Part shown: positions 45,201 to 57,213 of the stretch, in pieces
Position numbering within the stretch: position 1 is the stretch's first letter
Layout: the number at the start of each line of letters is the position of its first letter
DNA from: Hevea brasiliensis
Lineage: Eukaryota > Streptophyta > Magnoliopsida > Malpighiales > Euphorbiaceae
Length of the DNA: 64,000 nt
Direction of reading: 5' to 3'
Assembly: GCF_030052815.1 (NCBI RefSeq)
Contig: NC_079498.1
Coordinates: forward strand, 67,876,992-67,940,991
Position numbers and translations under genes: made by a program
Notes under the pieces: model-generated
The model's database searches: none
What the model was told of the DNA's origin: nothing
Seen by the model: the letters and a program-made list of their open reading frames with translations, nothing else

Positions 45201-45326
45201 AATATTTGAGTTAATTATGGTTTTTGACTTTAGTTTAAATATTTTTCCAGACATTCTAGCTGTCCGGACCGACACTGCTCACTGGAACAGTAGGATGTAC
45301 GGAGTGGTTACCGGGAGGGTGTTACA
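42227..45326 (-). repeat. A3 5' LTR (3100 bp)
   Basis: Full-length LTR. 42760-42830 differs from 35160-35245 in the CAG/CTG manner (acactg read as atc, cccagtctg read as cccgatcac). Elsewhere only scattered substitutions separate the pair. Confidence 0.95.
42830..42877 (-). other. Conserved LTR double hairpin (A3 5' LTR)
   Basis: Same as at 35246 with a one-base shorter loop in stem 2. It lies 603 nt before the LTR 3' end. Confidence 0.75.
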
Positions 45327-45331
45327 TTTTT

Positions 45332-45924
45332 ACTTGCTAAATGTCATACCAATTCTGATATGGTATGGTACCAAATCTATTCCTCACTTCACATTATAGT
45401 TAATTTGGGCAGTATATAACCAATTAACAATACACCAATTGCAATTCCAATTCACCAAGTCCAATTCTAACAATATATACACATATTCACTCCTAACCAT
45501 AACATATAACTTCACCACTACCATAACTTATAACTTCACCCCTAATTTACATACACATTTAGCCATCTTTAAGACCACAATTCATCAAACAACTTCATGA
45601 AGAAACCAGCATTCTTCAAGAAGTTAACAAGCTACCGAATTGTAAAGCCTCCCATAATTGTTTTCAAGCTCCAATTTTCACCTGGTCAATCATCACATAT
45701 ACATAAAGTTAACTTACTAACACCTTAAATCACATTAATCAATATTAATTCTCCATAATACATGTAAGAATAGTTCATTTAATATACAATTCCATGGCTG
45801 TCCATTTAAGCAATTACACAAAAAAATTTCAAACTCAAAATCAATTTCCAATTCAAGTACTCAACTTTAACATACACCAATAATTAACCTACTAGAACTT
45901 TTATTTACTTCAATCAACATCAAT
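45332..45924 (-). repeat. D 3' LTR, part 2 (between A3 and C)
   Basis: Continuation of the D LTR after A3; AT-rich and non-coding. It ends with TCAAT at 45920-45924, which is repeated at 51942-51946 after element C. Confidence 0.75.
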
Positions 45925-47821
45925 TGTCACACCTTATCCCTGGTAAGGCATGACATATTCCTGTAGCATACCTAATGAATTACCGAACTCTACCTATCGA
46001 TAACCCATTAGTTATGCTACAAAGGATTTTAAAACAAATCATAGCTTCTTATCTTATCAATTCTTTTGCAAAAAACTGCATGAGAATAGTTAAAATTCCA
46101 TGTAAACATTCATTGCAAATAATGATAGACTAAATATTACAAGAGTTACATTTTCATAAATCTCAAAGTAAAATACAAAATAGTTACAACTCAAAATGTG
46201 ATAGCAATGCAATGCTTTTAAATACAAACTGCTCAATGTCTAAAGGAAATTACAGGGGCATAACTATGATATATAACCACAATCAAAACCAAAATGCTGC
46301 TTCCAAGTCTCTCACTCAGCAGCTTCTCCTTTCCCTTTCCTGCGACAGCATAAATAAGCTATCGTTGAGTATATCACTCAGTGGTGTACAACTAATAACT
46401 TTAAAACTTAAAGTAAAACATAATTTGTCAAAGCATAATAAATCACATTTTTCTTAAGCATGAAAACTTCACAATAGTTCTAAGTCCATAAGAGCCATTT
46501 ATTAGAAGAACATTTCAAATGAGAAATCACACTTCATAAATCACAATTCATAAGGCATTAGGGTTGCCAATGTCAACTCACAGTTCAGGCCATGACACAA
46601 AATTTCAAGATCAGTGTCGTGTTGTACACCATGACAAAGAAATCTCAACCTCACTAATCATTATTAATAAGGGAAGGGCTAGCTAGCTAATGAGTACTCA
46701 TGTAGTCTTATCCCATTAACCGTTATTAATGGGAGACATAATCATATCAAAGATCAAACCCCAAGTAGCCGTTACTACTGGGGAGTTAAGGGATTGTCAT
46801 ACTAACTGTGGTTTCAAAACAACTTTCAAGAGTTCCTAAATCAATAATCACGTTTGCAAAATAATAACATATTCAAATCATCATAAAACCTATAAAAGGG
46901 GTGGCAACACACAAATTTCTCCAATGCAAGAGAAAAACCATACCTTATTCAAAATAAAATCATTTCAAATCAAACTTATTCAAATAAATTCATTCAAATC
47001 AATTTACGAAGCTAAAACAAATAAAAAAATGTTTAGTTGTGACAAACCTTTAATGCTCTCCTTTCTCTTTACTCACTATTCCTTGTCCGTCCCAACCTCT
47101 TTCTCTACTAAAAATACACAAATAGAATGAATCAATATGCAACTCAATTGCTGCCAAGATCTCATTACATGAATGTCTAATGCATCCCAAATTAGCTTTG
47201 TAAATTTTAGAAAGTTTTGGTTTTGGACAGTTTGGTGCCCCAATATTTTAACCCAATTTTTACCTAGTTTCGATCATAATTTGGTGAGGTGTTCTTCATG
47301 AAAATTGTTCATCTTGGTCTTAACTTTATTTTCCTTTTTGAATCTCCTAATTCGGAGCTGTGTAGCTGAAGTTATGGCAAAAACACGGTTACTGTTTACG
47401 TCACTATTCACCCTATAGTTTCTATTCTATCAGATTTATTGATCTAACTTCGTTCAGCAATTTGATCAAGTTAAGTCCATAATTTGATCTAATGTTTTTC
47501 ATATGAAATGTTCTACTATGTCTTAGGTTTCCATCGGTTCAAGAATTGCCTAAATCGGAGTTTTCTAGAGAGAGTTATGGCCATGCAAAGTTTACTGTTC
47601 ATATGGTAAATCTGTAGATTTCCAGGTTTCTGCAGATTCGGTGATGCAACTTTGCTTAGCAATTTGATTGGGTTAAGTCCATAATTTCAGTCACTTGAAT
47701 TTTTATTGTGTCTATCTCAATTAATTTTCTATTTATTTTTGGTCCTCAAGGTGTCTTTGAATAGTACTAGTCACGGACCAAAAATGGTACTATCCATAAC
47801 TTGGAGGTTCGGAGTGTTACA
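45925..47821 (-). repeat. C 3' LTR (1897 bp, with internal deletion)
   Basis: It lacks about 1.4 kb at position ~47688 relative to the 5' LTR (the sequence corresponding to about 50382-51810). It carries the double hairpin at 46339. Confidence 0.88.
46339..46389 (-). other. Conserved LTR double hairpin (C 3' LTR)
   Basis: In sense, stem 1 has CTGAGT facing ACTCAA (C-A mismatch at the base). Stem 2 is CGATAGC with GCTGTCG, fully paired with one wobble. It lies 414 nt before the LTR 3' end. Confidence 0.65.
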
Positions 47822-49836
47822 ATTCTCCCCTCCATAAAAATAAATTTCGTCCTCAAAATTTACCTGGTCTCAGTCTCTGAATAGTTGTGGGTGCTATCTC
47901 CTCATGTCCTCCTCACGCTCCCATGTAGCCTCCTGGCCTGAATGATGGTTCCACAGCACTTTGACTAGAGGTATCTGTTTGTTCCTCAGCTGTTTTACCT
48001 CATATGCCAAGATCTTTATGGGCTCTTCATCATGTCAGGTCTGTATTCACTTCAATCTCCTCTACTGGCAAAATGTGAGAGGGGTCTGATCTGTACCTCC
48101 TCAACATGGAGACATGGAAGATATTGTGAATCTTTTCCAACTCTGAAGGCAATGCAAGTCTATATGCCAATAGACCCACTCTTTCCAGAAAACCTCATAT
48201 GGCCCAATGAAGCGAGGACTTAGTTTCCCCTTTCTACCAATCCTCATGATCCTCTTCCATGGGGAAACTTTTAGGAACACCTTGTCACCCACACTGTATC
48301 GAATATCTCTTCTCTTTAGGTCAATGTAGGACTTCTGTCTATCCGTTGCAACTTTGAGTCTGTCTCTAATGAGCTTAACCTTTTTTTCCGTCTGCTGCAC
48401 TAATTTTGGGCCATTCAACTTCCTCTCACCGACTTAATCCCAACATAAGGGAGTTCTACACTTTCTGCCACAAAGTGCTTCGTATGGAGGCATCTCGATG
48501 CTTGACTGATAACTATTGTTGTAGGCAAATTCAATTAAAGGCAAGTGTGTGTCCCAACTCCCTTTAAACTCAATCACACAAGCCTGTACTGATGTTCAAT
48601 CTAGTTCCTAGGGCTTTTTGGAGACTACCCCAGAATCTAGAAGTGAACCTTGGGTCTCTGTCCAACATAATAGACACTGGCACTCCATGTAAACTCACCA
48701 CATCATCAATGTATAGTTTGGCCAATCTTTTCAGGCTGTAATCTATCCCCACTAGCAAAAAGTGTGCAGACTTGGTCAATCTATTAATAATAACCCAAAC
48801 TACATCATGATTCTTTTGTATACATAGAAGTCATGTCACGAAGTCCATAGTGATTCTTTCCCATTTCCACTCGAAAATTGGCAATGGCTGTAGCAACCCT
48901 GCAGGCACTTAGTGTTCTGCCTTTACTTGCTGACAAGTTAGGCATTTGGCAACATATTCTGCAATGTCTTTCTTCATTCCTCTCCACCAATAGTGCTCTT
49001 TCACACTTCTGTACATTTTGGTTCCACCAGGGTGCATTATAAAAGGTGAATCATGTGCTTCCTTTATAATGGTCTGCCTCAGTTCAACAATCTCAGGAAT
49101 GCACATTTTGCCCTTATATAACAACAAGCCCTCATCATTTACTGATAATTCTGATTTCTTGCCATCCCAAGCCTCTTCCATCAACTTCACATACTTATCA
49201 TCCTTCTATGCAACTGCTTTAATTTGTTCTGACAGCATTGGCTTCACTTGCCAGGTAGCTACCATCTGCCCATCTTCATTAATCTCCAAATTAGCATGCA
49301 ATGCCCTTAACTCATGCACCATGGACAATGGAGAAACCCTCAAACTAGCCATAGTCTTGCGACTTAAAGCATCAGCTACAACATTAGCTTTTCCGGGCTG
49401 ATAGTCTATCAAACAATCATAATCTTTTATCAGCTCTAACCATCTCCTCTGCCTCAAATTTAACTCCTTTTGTGTGCCTAAGTACTTCAAACTTTTATGA
49501 TCTGTGTATATATAACATCTCTCCCCATACAAATAATGTCTCCAGATCTTCAAGGCAAAGACAATGGCTGCTAACTCCAAGTCATGCGTAGGATAATTCC
49601 TCTCATGTGGTTTAAGCTGGTGTGAAGCATAGGCAATGAAATTCCTATCTTGCATCAACACACAGCCCAATCCATTATGAGAAGCATCACTATATATGGT
49701 ATACTCGTTACCCAAACTGGGCAAGGTTAAGACTAGAGCTTCAGTTAAATGCCTCTTTAACTCATCAAAACTTTTCTGGCACCGATCAGTCCACTGAAAT
49801 TTTACATCCTTCCTAAGTAGCTTGGTTAGTGGAGAT
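47822..49836 (-). pseudogene. pol: C pol remnant: RNase H, integrase, chromodomain tail
   Basis: RNase H is open at 49724-49206 ([43 protein letters not shown]). The integrase zinc finger lies at 49190-48909 with its His and CLTCQQVKAEH parts. Core pieces are at 48850-48570. A ~75-bp stretch around 48588 that would hold the HPQTDGQ/SER segment with the catalytic Glu is deleted. The GKLSPRFIGPYEV segment is near 48190-48230 and a degraded chromodomain-like tail at 47900-48040. It cannot make an active integrase. Confidence 0.85.
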
Positions 49837-51941
49837 CAATTGCTGTTAAGAACTCATTACATGAATATCTAATGCATTCCAAATTAGCTTCGCAAATTTT
49901 AGAAAGTTTTAGTTTTGGACAACTTGGTGCCCCAATCTTTGAACCCAATTTTTACCTAGTTTCGATCATAATTTAGTGAGGTGTTCTTCATGAAAATTGT
50001 TCATCTTGGTCTTAACTTTATTTTCCTTTTTGAATCGCCTAATTCGATGCTGTGTAGTTCAAGTTATGGCCAAAACACCATTACTATTTACATCACTATT
50101 CACCCTGCAGTTTATGTTCTAGTAAATTTATCAATCCAAATTCGTTCAGCAATTTGATCAAGTTAAGTCCATAATTTGGTCTAATGTTCTTCACATGAAA
50201 TGTTCTACTATGTCTTAGATTTCCATCAGTTTAAGAATCACCTAAATCAGAGTTTTATAGAGAGAGTTATGGCCATGCAAAATTTACTGTTCATATAGTA
50301 AATCTGCAGATTTCCAGATTTCTGTAGATTCAGTGATTCAACTTTGCTTAGCAATTTGATTGGGTTAAGTCCATAATTTGGCCTCAAGTTCTTCATATGA
50401 AATATTCTAATATGTTTTAAGTTTCTTTCAGTTCAAGAATCACTTAAATCAGAGTTTTCTAGAGAGAGTTATGGCCTTGCAAATTTTATTGTTCATATAG
50501 CCAAATTCTGCAGGTTCCAGAATTTTGTCTCTAAGTTCAAGCCAAGTTTTAGGCAATTTCTGGGTAGTTTCTGGGTTGGGTCTCTTCATGAAAATTCTAG
50601 TGCTATGTCTTAAGTTTCATTCCCAATTGGTTTCACACAATTGGAGTTGTGTAGCTCAATTTATGGGCTGTCAAACACACTGAACTCAGTGTGTAATTTC
50701 TGCCCTAGGTTCAATTTTTCATTTCTTCAATAATTGCCACTAAACAACCTCAATTCACATTTAATTCACCTAAAATGACTATAATTTAGCATTGACACAT
50801 TAATGGCACTTCCTAGCACAAACCCCATAATTTTTAAATACCAAAGTTTGTAATTTTCCCCAATCCTACCATTTCATTACTTCCATTCATCAGCCTAATG
50901 TCAGTTCAAACTAAATAAACCTCAAATAATCATAATTTAACACTACACACACCAATTTCACTCTCTAGCACCAAAGTTCCAATTTTCCCATGAACCCTAA
51001 TCTCCCATAATTAAATTTATACACATTTTATGCAATTTCTTTGCCCCAATCATGTATACTACTTTAACTAAGGTTAATCTCATCATCAATTTCATTCAAA
51101 GACATTAAACCCTAACTTTTCTCTAATTTGGCCAAAACCCTAGTTTAGATTCCATACATATTTTCTTTCATTTTCTTATGAAATTTCATCATAATCTAAC
51201 TTAATTTAAGGTTTGTATAACTAAATGAGCATTAAAGAACTTACCTCTTGATGACTTCCTTCCAACTCCCCAAATCTTTAATTTTCTTCTAATCTCTTAT
51301 TTTCCCTTACTCTTAATCTCTCAATCAAAGATCTCTTTGATGTTTACTATAAGTTAGATGGAAAACTCATGAAAGATAAGTAAGGGATTGAGCTTGGAGG
51401 ATGGGTGTCTATGGAGGAGGAAGAAAGAATAAGAAAGAAATAATGAAAGAGGGAGAAGGGAGGTGGGGTAGCATGAATGGGAGAGGAAAAGAAGGTTTTG
51501 TCTTCTTTTATATCTATTTTGTTTCTTTTAATTAACAATTGAATTTAATTATCAAAAGCCCATAAGTAATAATTTTAAATTTTATCTTAATGAAAATGAA
51601 AATTTAAGTTTTCACTTCTTAAATTTCCCCTCACACATTTTTACTTGAATTTCGTTAAAAATTTATTCATAATTCAATTTATTATTTTCATTTACTTAAA
51701 TTGACATTTTGGCTAAAAATCAACTCTTAAAGTGAATTGACCAAAATGCCCCTTATCGGGTCATAATCCCTCTTTTATAATATACCCGATGAGTCCTTAT
51801 ATTTTTGGGTCACTTGAATTTTTATTGTATCTATCTCAATTAATTTTCTATTTATTTTTTGTCTTCAAGGTGTCTTTGAATAGTACTAGTCACGGATCAA
51901 AAATGGTACAATTTATAACTCGGAGGTTCGGGGTGTTACAT
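49837..51941 (-). repeat. C 5' LTR, inner end deleted (2105 bp kept)
   Basis: Starts at 'caattgctg', corresponding to about 47150 in the 3' LTR. It contains four quasi-tandem ~200-bp modules (49970-50660). The region with the double hairpin is lost. Confidence 0.88.
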
Positions 51942-53033
51942 CAATACCCATCAAATTCATGTGAAAACAATTCAAAGCTCTTTAATCACCATGGCAGCCG
52001 AAAATAGTACATAATAATAACTCATAAAAAACTCAAAATTTCTTTATCAATTTACTTATCTCAAGCTTCCCACAAACTTTACTTAAGAAGGAAAGGAATT
52101 TGAACACTTACCTATTGTTGGAGCTAGTTAAATCTTCACCAAATCCTCTCTTTCTTGCTGCATATCTCTTTCCCATGTTGTGTAGACAAACTTTAGTGAA
52201 GAAACTTAGAAGAAATGAGGGCTTAATGATGGTGGAGTGAAGCTTCATGCATGGGCGGCCATGGAGTTTTTGGGAGAGAAACTTGAATTTGGCAAAGTGA
52301 GAAAATGAGGTTGAAGATGGAGTTTTTAAGTGGAAAAATCTGTCCTTAGTGGCCCTTATATACTCCACTAAATATCCCACTTAGTGCTCCATTATCTTAA
52401 TTTAATATAGCTTAATTATTAAGTTTCAATTATCCCAATTTTCACCCCTTAATTTCTCTTAATTTCATTACATATTTAATTTCCTTTTTCATGGGGTTTC
52501 CAAAATTTAATACTACTTATTTTTAATGGATATTTAGGTCAAAAGTCAACTCGAGCTGTCAATTGACTAAAATGTCCCTCTTCAGGTTGTATTTTCGATT
52601 TTTCGATAACACTGAATTTTATCGATTTCTTGATTTTTTTGTTTTTCTTTGTATTAATTCATTAATTTTTCTTTGTACTAATTCATTAATTTTTCTTTGA
52701 TATTTCTAATGTCAATTACACCTCTATAGGCCTTTACTTATATCCCAAAAATTATTTTCGAGGGTTCCCTGCAGGCTTGGGGTCAGCAATTGCGTTCGCC
52801 GTAACTTCCCAGTGCGGTCACCCATCGCTACTGTGCCGGCGTATTTAACCTAGCTTCATTTCCTCTCTTTTATTTTTCCTTAATTTTTCCTGTATTTTCT
52901 TACTATTTATTTCATTATTTTATGCCTTCTCACTATCACTGAAGTGTAGTCCCAGACATCCTGACTTGTTCGAACAGACATTAGGTCGCCGGAGCAGCAG
53001 AATGTACAGACTATGTAAAGTAAGGGCATTACA
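51942..53033 (-). repeat. D 3' LTR, part 3 (outer U3 end)
   Basis: Continues the D LTR after C. It ends 'agggcattaca' with the same preceding layout (ggtcgccggagcagcagaatgtacag) as the other chromovirus LTRs. Confidence 0.8.
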
Positions 53034-53034
53034 A

Positions 53035-53046
53035 TTCTTCCCCTCT
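53035..53046 (-). other. Polypurine tract (D)
   Basis: In sense, AGAGGGGAAGAA next to the D LTR, preceded by 'cgaggatgaaattttt'. Confidence 0.8.
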
Positions 53047-54346
53047 AAATAAAAATTTCATCCTCGAAATTTACCTGATGTATCTATTACTTCCTTGCTT
53101 CTTCATTTCTTTGTGTTGTTTCATCAATATCTAGATTCGGCTACCCTCTAGACTTCATGGCATACACCCGTGATGTCACCCTGACTTCGGGCCTTTCTAC
53201 CGTCTCAGAAATAGCCTTCTGTGAAATCTCAGTCGTCTCTGCTCTGACTACACCTCACTGGATACTATGTCCTACTATTGATACGCATCATCTTAGAGTA
53301 GAATCACAGCACCCTTCAAGTTCTGTTCTGACCAATTCTCATACTTACTTTACAATTTACTTCTCTTTTCATTCCACAACTTAACTTTAATTATTTCATT
53401 CCTCAGTCTTATCTTCCTCCATGACTCGACTATCGAGTCAAAATATAGTACCGCTTATCACCCTTAAGAAATTCACTATACTTCGGTATTACTCTGATTT
53501 GGCCCTCTAACCATTCTAGTCATCCCTTTTACTAATATTCGTAACATTTCTTTATTAAATTTGAACCAGCTATTCAAATTTTCACTTCCACAACTCTTTT
53601 ATCTATCAATATTCTATAACTTACTTCCTTTAGTACTGAACTATAACTTTTTGATATTCTAACTTTTGAGTTTTAAATCCCTAAGTAGGATTTCCAAACT
53701 CATTTCTAACAATAAAATTTTGTCGTCGCATAACTATACCAAAACAAATGCCGTTGGCAATTTTCTCATCTTGGTGTACTATCGAGTAGTACGTAGCTCT
53801 ACACAGTAATCTCAAGTCAGTACTGTAATCTGCAGCTTACAATATAAACATCAAGAACATTGCATAGTTACTATGATACATCCTAATAGATCAAATTTTC
53901 TTATATCTTATCCTTATCGAATCCACTAATATCCTAAACTTATTCTGATTACAATATCCATTGATAATTACTAACTGTAACATCTTTGCCCTCATCTAGA
54001 GCAATTCTATTACTGCAACTTACTTTTAGGTCCTCTTGCCTTATATTAAATAAGCTCACTAATTAGTTTCACAATTTATTGTATGCTAGCAAATATTTTC
54101 GCTGACAAACTCTTCCAAAATTAATTTCGATTATACTTGTTATCATAGTTTCTATTCTAAAGAACTAGTCACTAATGCATCAAAATTTATTCCCCTGTAA
54201 GGGAATAGCAATAGAACATATAATTCCAACACTAACATACAAATAAGTAGTGCTGGGATCAAATAATAACTAATTATTTTTTTCAAAAATTAAGAACTTA
54301 CCAGCAATTACATCTGAAGTTTCTGTTCTTTCTCCTTGGTGCATAG
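53047..54346 (-). pseudogene. D interior: scrambled gag and protease fragments
   Basis: Right to left, 54344-54200 reads as the start of protease (ETSDVIAG, then a stop, then LLFDPSTTYLYVS, where relatives have [10 protein letters not shown]). 54150-53350 is too decayed to assign. 53340-53160 reads as a gag core scrap (ENW, QNLKGAVILL*DDAY, WDIVSSEV) followed by RVYAM. Gag sequence therefore lies downstream of protease sequence, the reverse of the normal order, and RT and integrase are missing. Confidence 0.55.
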
Positions 54347-57122
54347 TGTCACACCCTACCCCTCCGTAAGATGTAACATGATCCCGTAGTACATCTAATG
54401 AATTAACATACTTCACCTACTGGTAACCCATTAAATATAGTACAAGGGATTTTAAAACCAATTTCTTACATTTTGGAAGTGGTGAGCGTTTTGGTAGGAA
54501 TAAAAAATATTTAATTGAAGTTTCAAAACTAGTAAAAATTTTTATCCATTTTTATTTGTCCGCAAATTTTGGAAAAAATTCGGCAGAGTGCCATTTGTAT
54601 TTTGAGAAAACAGTTCTTCAAAACCTGAAAATAAAGACACTCCCAATATTTTTCTTAATCACAACTCCATTATTCAATCTCATTTCACAAATCAACACAA
54701 GCAACTCAATACACAGTTTAAATTAAATCAAACATTGAAACCTCTCATTAAGGTAACAAATTTAATATTTACATTCATGGGATCATAAAAAATTTAGTAG
54801 TATAAAACTTTATAAATACATAAAATCTCAAGATAACCTTATAATAATTTGTATTTCATTACAATCCAAAAATATATTACAAAAGAGTTGTTACAACTAC
54901 TCAAAGTAATTTTCATACATACAATTAAAGAATTACATCAAAATCTAAAGTACAAGGGTATACCTATAATATACCCGAAGATAGTCTCACTATATCTTTC
55001 AGAAATCTTGCTCAGCTGCTTTATTTTTCCTTTCACCTGCGACAACATACAAAGCTATTGCTGAGTGGTGAACTCAGTGGTGTACAAACTAATAATTTAA
55101 AACTTAATACAAGTCAAAATATTAACTTTCTTATGCTTAAAAGGTATGGGAAACCCAACTATACTCACATACTACATTTTGGTCACCAATTTTGTTAGTT
55201 TTGGTTGTTTTTTCAAAACTTAAGTCTTTTAGGCAAAATTGCAAATTTTCAGTTTTGGTGTTTTAAGTTGCACTGTTTCATTGGTCATTTTACTGCTAGA
55301 ATTTGGCAAAATTTTCTTCATAGAAAATGTTTCCTATTGTCTTAAATTTATTCTCCTTTTCGAATCACTCCAATTGGAGTTTTGTAGCTCAAGTTATAGC
55401 CATTTGAATTATGGCTGCCGGATTAGACTTAACCCAGATTTCTGGGCACCAAACTGGTTCTGGCAGTTTTAGGTCACCAACTTTGGGTGGCCAAATGACT
55501 TGGTTAATGGCATAATTTGGGTTTGTGTTCTTCATGAAAGTTTTAGGTCTATATCTCAGCTGTCCACTGGCAAATTTTAGGTCATTTAGACATACCTAGC
55601 CCATGTTATGGCCAAATGAACAAACACTGTTCATTTGGTCATTTTTGTACAGATCATACTGCAGAAATCCGGATTTAGTCAATTTGTTCACTAGGTTTTG
55701 GTCACTTTTTGGGCATACTTCCTAAATGAAAATTGTGTCATTTAGTGTCTATTTTCATCCCCAATTGGTCCCATACCAATTGGACTTGTAAAATTGCATT
55801 TTTGGTCCCTCAAAAGAAATTTGGTCATGCTGCCAGCAGCATGACCATACTCTATCCTAATTTGGCTTTGATTCAAACACTTCTAACACACTTAATTAGG
55901 TCATAAATGACCATTTTTCACTTCACATTAGGTCAAAGACATCATTTACCACTTCCTCATATTTTTGTCTCTAAACCCTAAGTCCAAAACCCTAGTTCAC
56001 AATTTCTTTGCATTTAACCAAATCTAAACATTTCAATCTCACTACCACATTCACATAAGCTTGCCTAACATATTAAATTCAATCAAAACACATGCTTTTC
56101 ATCACAAACCCTAGCTGTCATAATTTCCATAGAGTCCTCCAATAATTAATTTCTTTTCATTTTAAGCATATTTCCATGTTCTTCATGCCATAAATACTTA
56201 AATTAAACTATAATTTCCAAGTTTAGCTACTAACCTTGAATGCAGAATTTTCAATCTCCCTTTTCTTAATATTCTCCTTCTTTCTTTCCCTTGAATCTTC
56301 TTTTCTAGTTGCCCAAACAAACTTTAACCATGGTAAGACAATTTTTATGGTGGGATTTTGTAGTCTTCAAGCTCAAAGATGAGCTTCAATGATGGTTTTT
56401 GGTGAGGAAGGGAGGAAAGAGATGGGTCACGTTTTTTTGAAGAAGAAGATGACTTTATTTTTTTTTCTTTTCTTTTATTTTCTTTTATGTCTTAGGAAGA
56501 CCAAAAATTCCAATTAATTAAATATATTAATTATTATTTTTATGGCATCATGCATGATGTCATGCATGATGTCATCACCTTTTTAACTTTTTCATTTTCT
56601 TTAATTTTTTTGCTATTAGTTCTTTAATTTAATTCTCGATTCCGAAATTTTCTTTTCTCCGATTTTATTTGACAGTTAGGTCAGGAGTCAGCTCTCGGGG
56701 TCAATTGACCAAATTGCCCCTCGCCGGTTCATCCCGGTTTGCAAATACTTCAATATTTCTTCCGGCTCCCTGACCTAATTATTTGACTGGCTTAAAAGTT
56801 CTTTTTCGTGATTTTCTCTTTTCCACTGTGTTCATAAGTGTCCTAAGGACAGCAGCGCCATATTATACGGTTAGAAATTTGAGTTTAAAATGACTTCGCA
56901 GTTGTTCCCGAGAAGGTCACCCATCGCTGTGACTCTCGGCTCGTTTAACTTCTTATATTCTGTTTTTCTTGTTTATACTTAACTAATTGGACATTACTAA
57001 TTATTTTTGTTTATAGCTTCTCTAGTTGTTTTAAGTGTGGTTCTAATCCCCTTAATTGTCCGGACCGACACCGGTCACCGGAATAATGAAATATACCAGG
57101 CTATACAAATAAGGGTGTTACA
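54347..57122 (-). repeat. B1 3' LTR (2776 bp)
   Basis: From TGTCACACCC to GGGTGTTACA. It is strongly diverged from the 5' LTR (62021 onward) and lacks about 480 bp near 55115-55140 that the 5' LTR has. Confidence 0.9.
55036..55084 (-). other. Conserved LTR double hairpin (B1 3' LTR)
   Basis: In sense, stem 1 is CTGAG-TTCACCA-CTCAG. Stem 2 is CAATAGC facing GTTGTCG with one mismatch and two wobbles. It lies 689 nt before the LTR 3' end. Confidence 0.6.
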
Positions 57123-57123
57123 A

Positions 57124-57136
57124 TTCTCCCCCTCTT
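57124..57136 (-). other. Polypurine tract (B1)
   Basis: In sense, a purine run AAGAGGGGGAGAA next to the 3' LTR. Confidence 0.88.
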
Positions 57137-57213
57137 AAATAAATTTCGTCTCGAAATTTTACTTGGTATTAATCTCTGAACAGCTGTGGGTGTTATCTCC
57201 TCATGTCCTCTTC

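Larger units (their letters stand above)
34642..45326 (-). mobile_element. Ty3/gypsy chromovirus A3, minus strand, TSD TTTTT
   Basis: Full-length element of 10,685 bp: 5' LTR 42227-45326, PBS 42210-42221, gag, pol, PPT 37391-37402, 3' LTR 34642-37389. Perfect 5-bp target duplication TTTTT at 34637-34641 and 45327-45331. LTRs are nearly identical apart from a ~350-bp deletion in the 3' LTR and local CAG/CTG-type changes. It is the best-preserved family A copy in the window, with a 494-codon open protease-RT block. Confidence 0.97.
45925..51941 (-). mobile_element. Ty3/gypsy chromovirus C, internally deleted, TSD TCAAT
   Basis: Minus-strand element with outer ends TGTCACACC (45925) and GGGTGTTACA (51941) and a perfect 5-bp duplication TCAAT on both sides. 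Inside, only 47822-49836 of the interior remains (RNase H to chromodomain). It is joined directly to a middle position of the 5' LTR, so gag, protease, most of RT, the PBS and the inner part of the 5' LTR are gone. It belongs to the same family group as B1. Confidence 0.93.
31437..54346 (-). mobile_element. Ty3/gypsy chromovirus D, minus strand, interrupted by A3 and C
   Basis: Its 3' LTR consists of 31437-34641 + 45332-45919 + 51942-53033, about 4.9 kb when the A3 and C inserts are removed. The LTR begins TGCCACACC (TGTCACACC in relatives) and ends GGGCATTACA at 53033, with a PPT at 53035-53046. The adjoining interior (53047-54346) is heavily degenerate and continues beyond B1, outside the window. 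It is an older element of the same broad group as B1 and C. Confidence 0.8.

Noticed and set aside
54300..54346. Intron donor (gctgGTAAGT) after a protease-like segment in D
   Set aside because: The frame can be followed beyond it into LLFDP...YVS, so the GGTAAG is coding sequence decayed by point mutation rather than a splice site.
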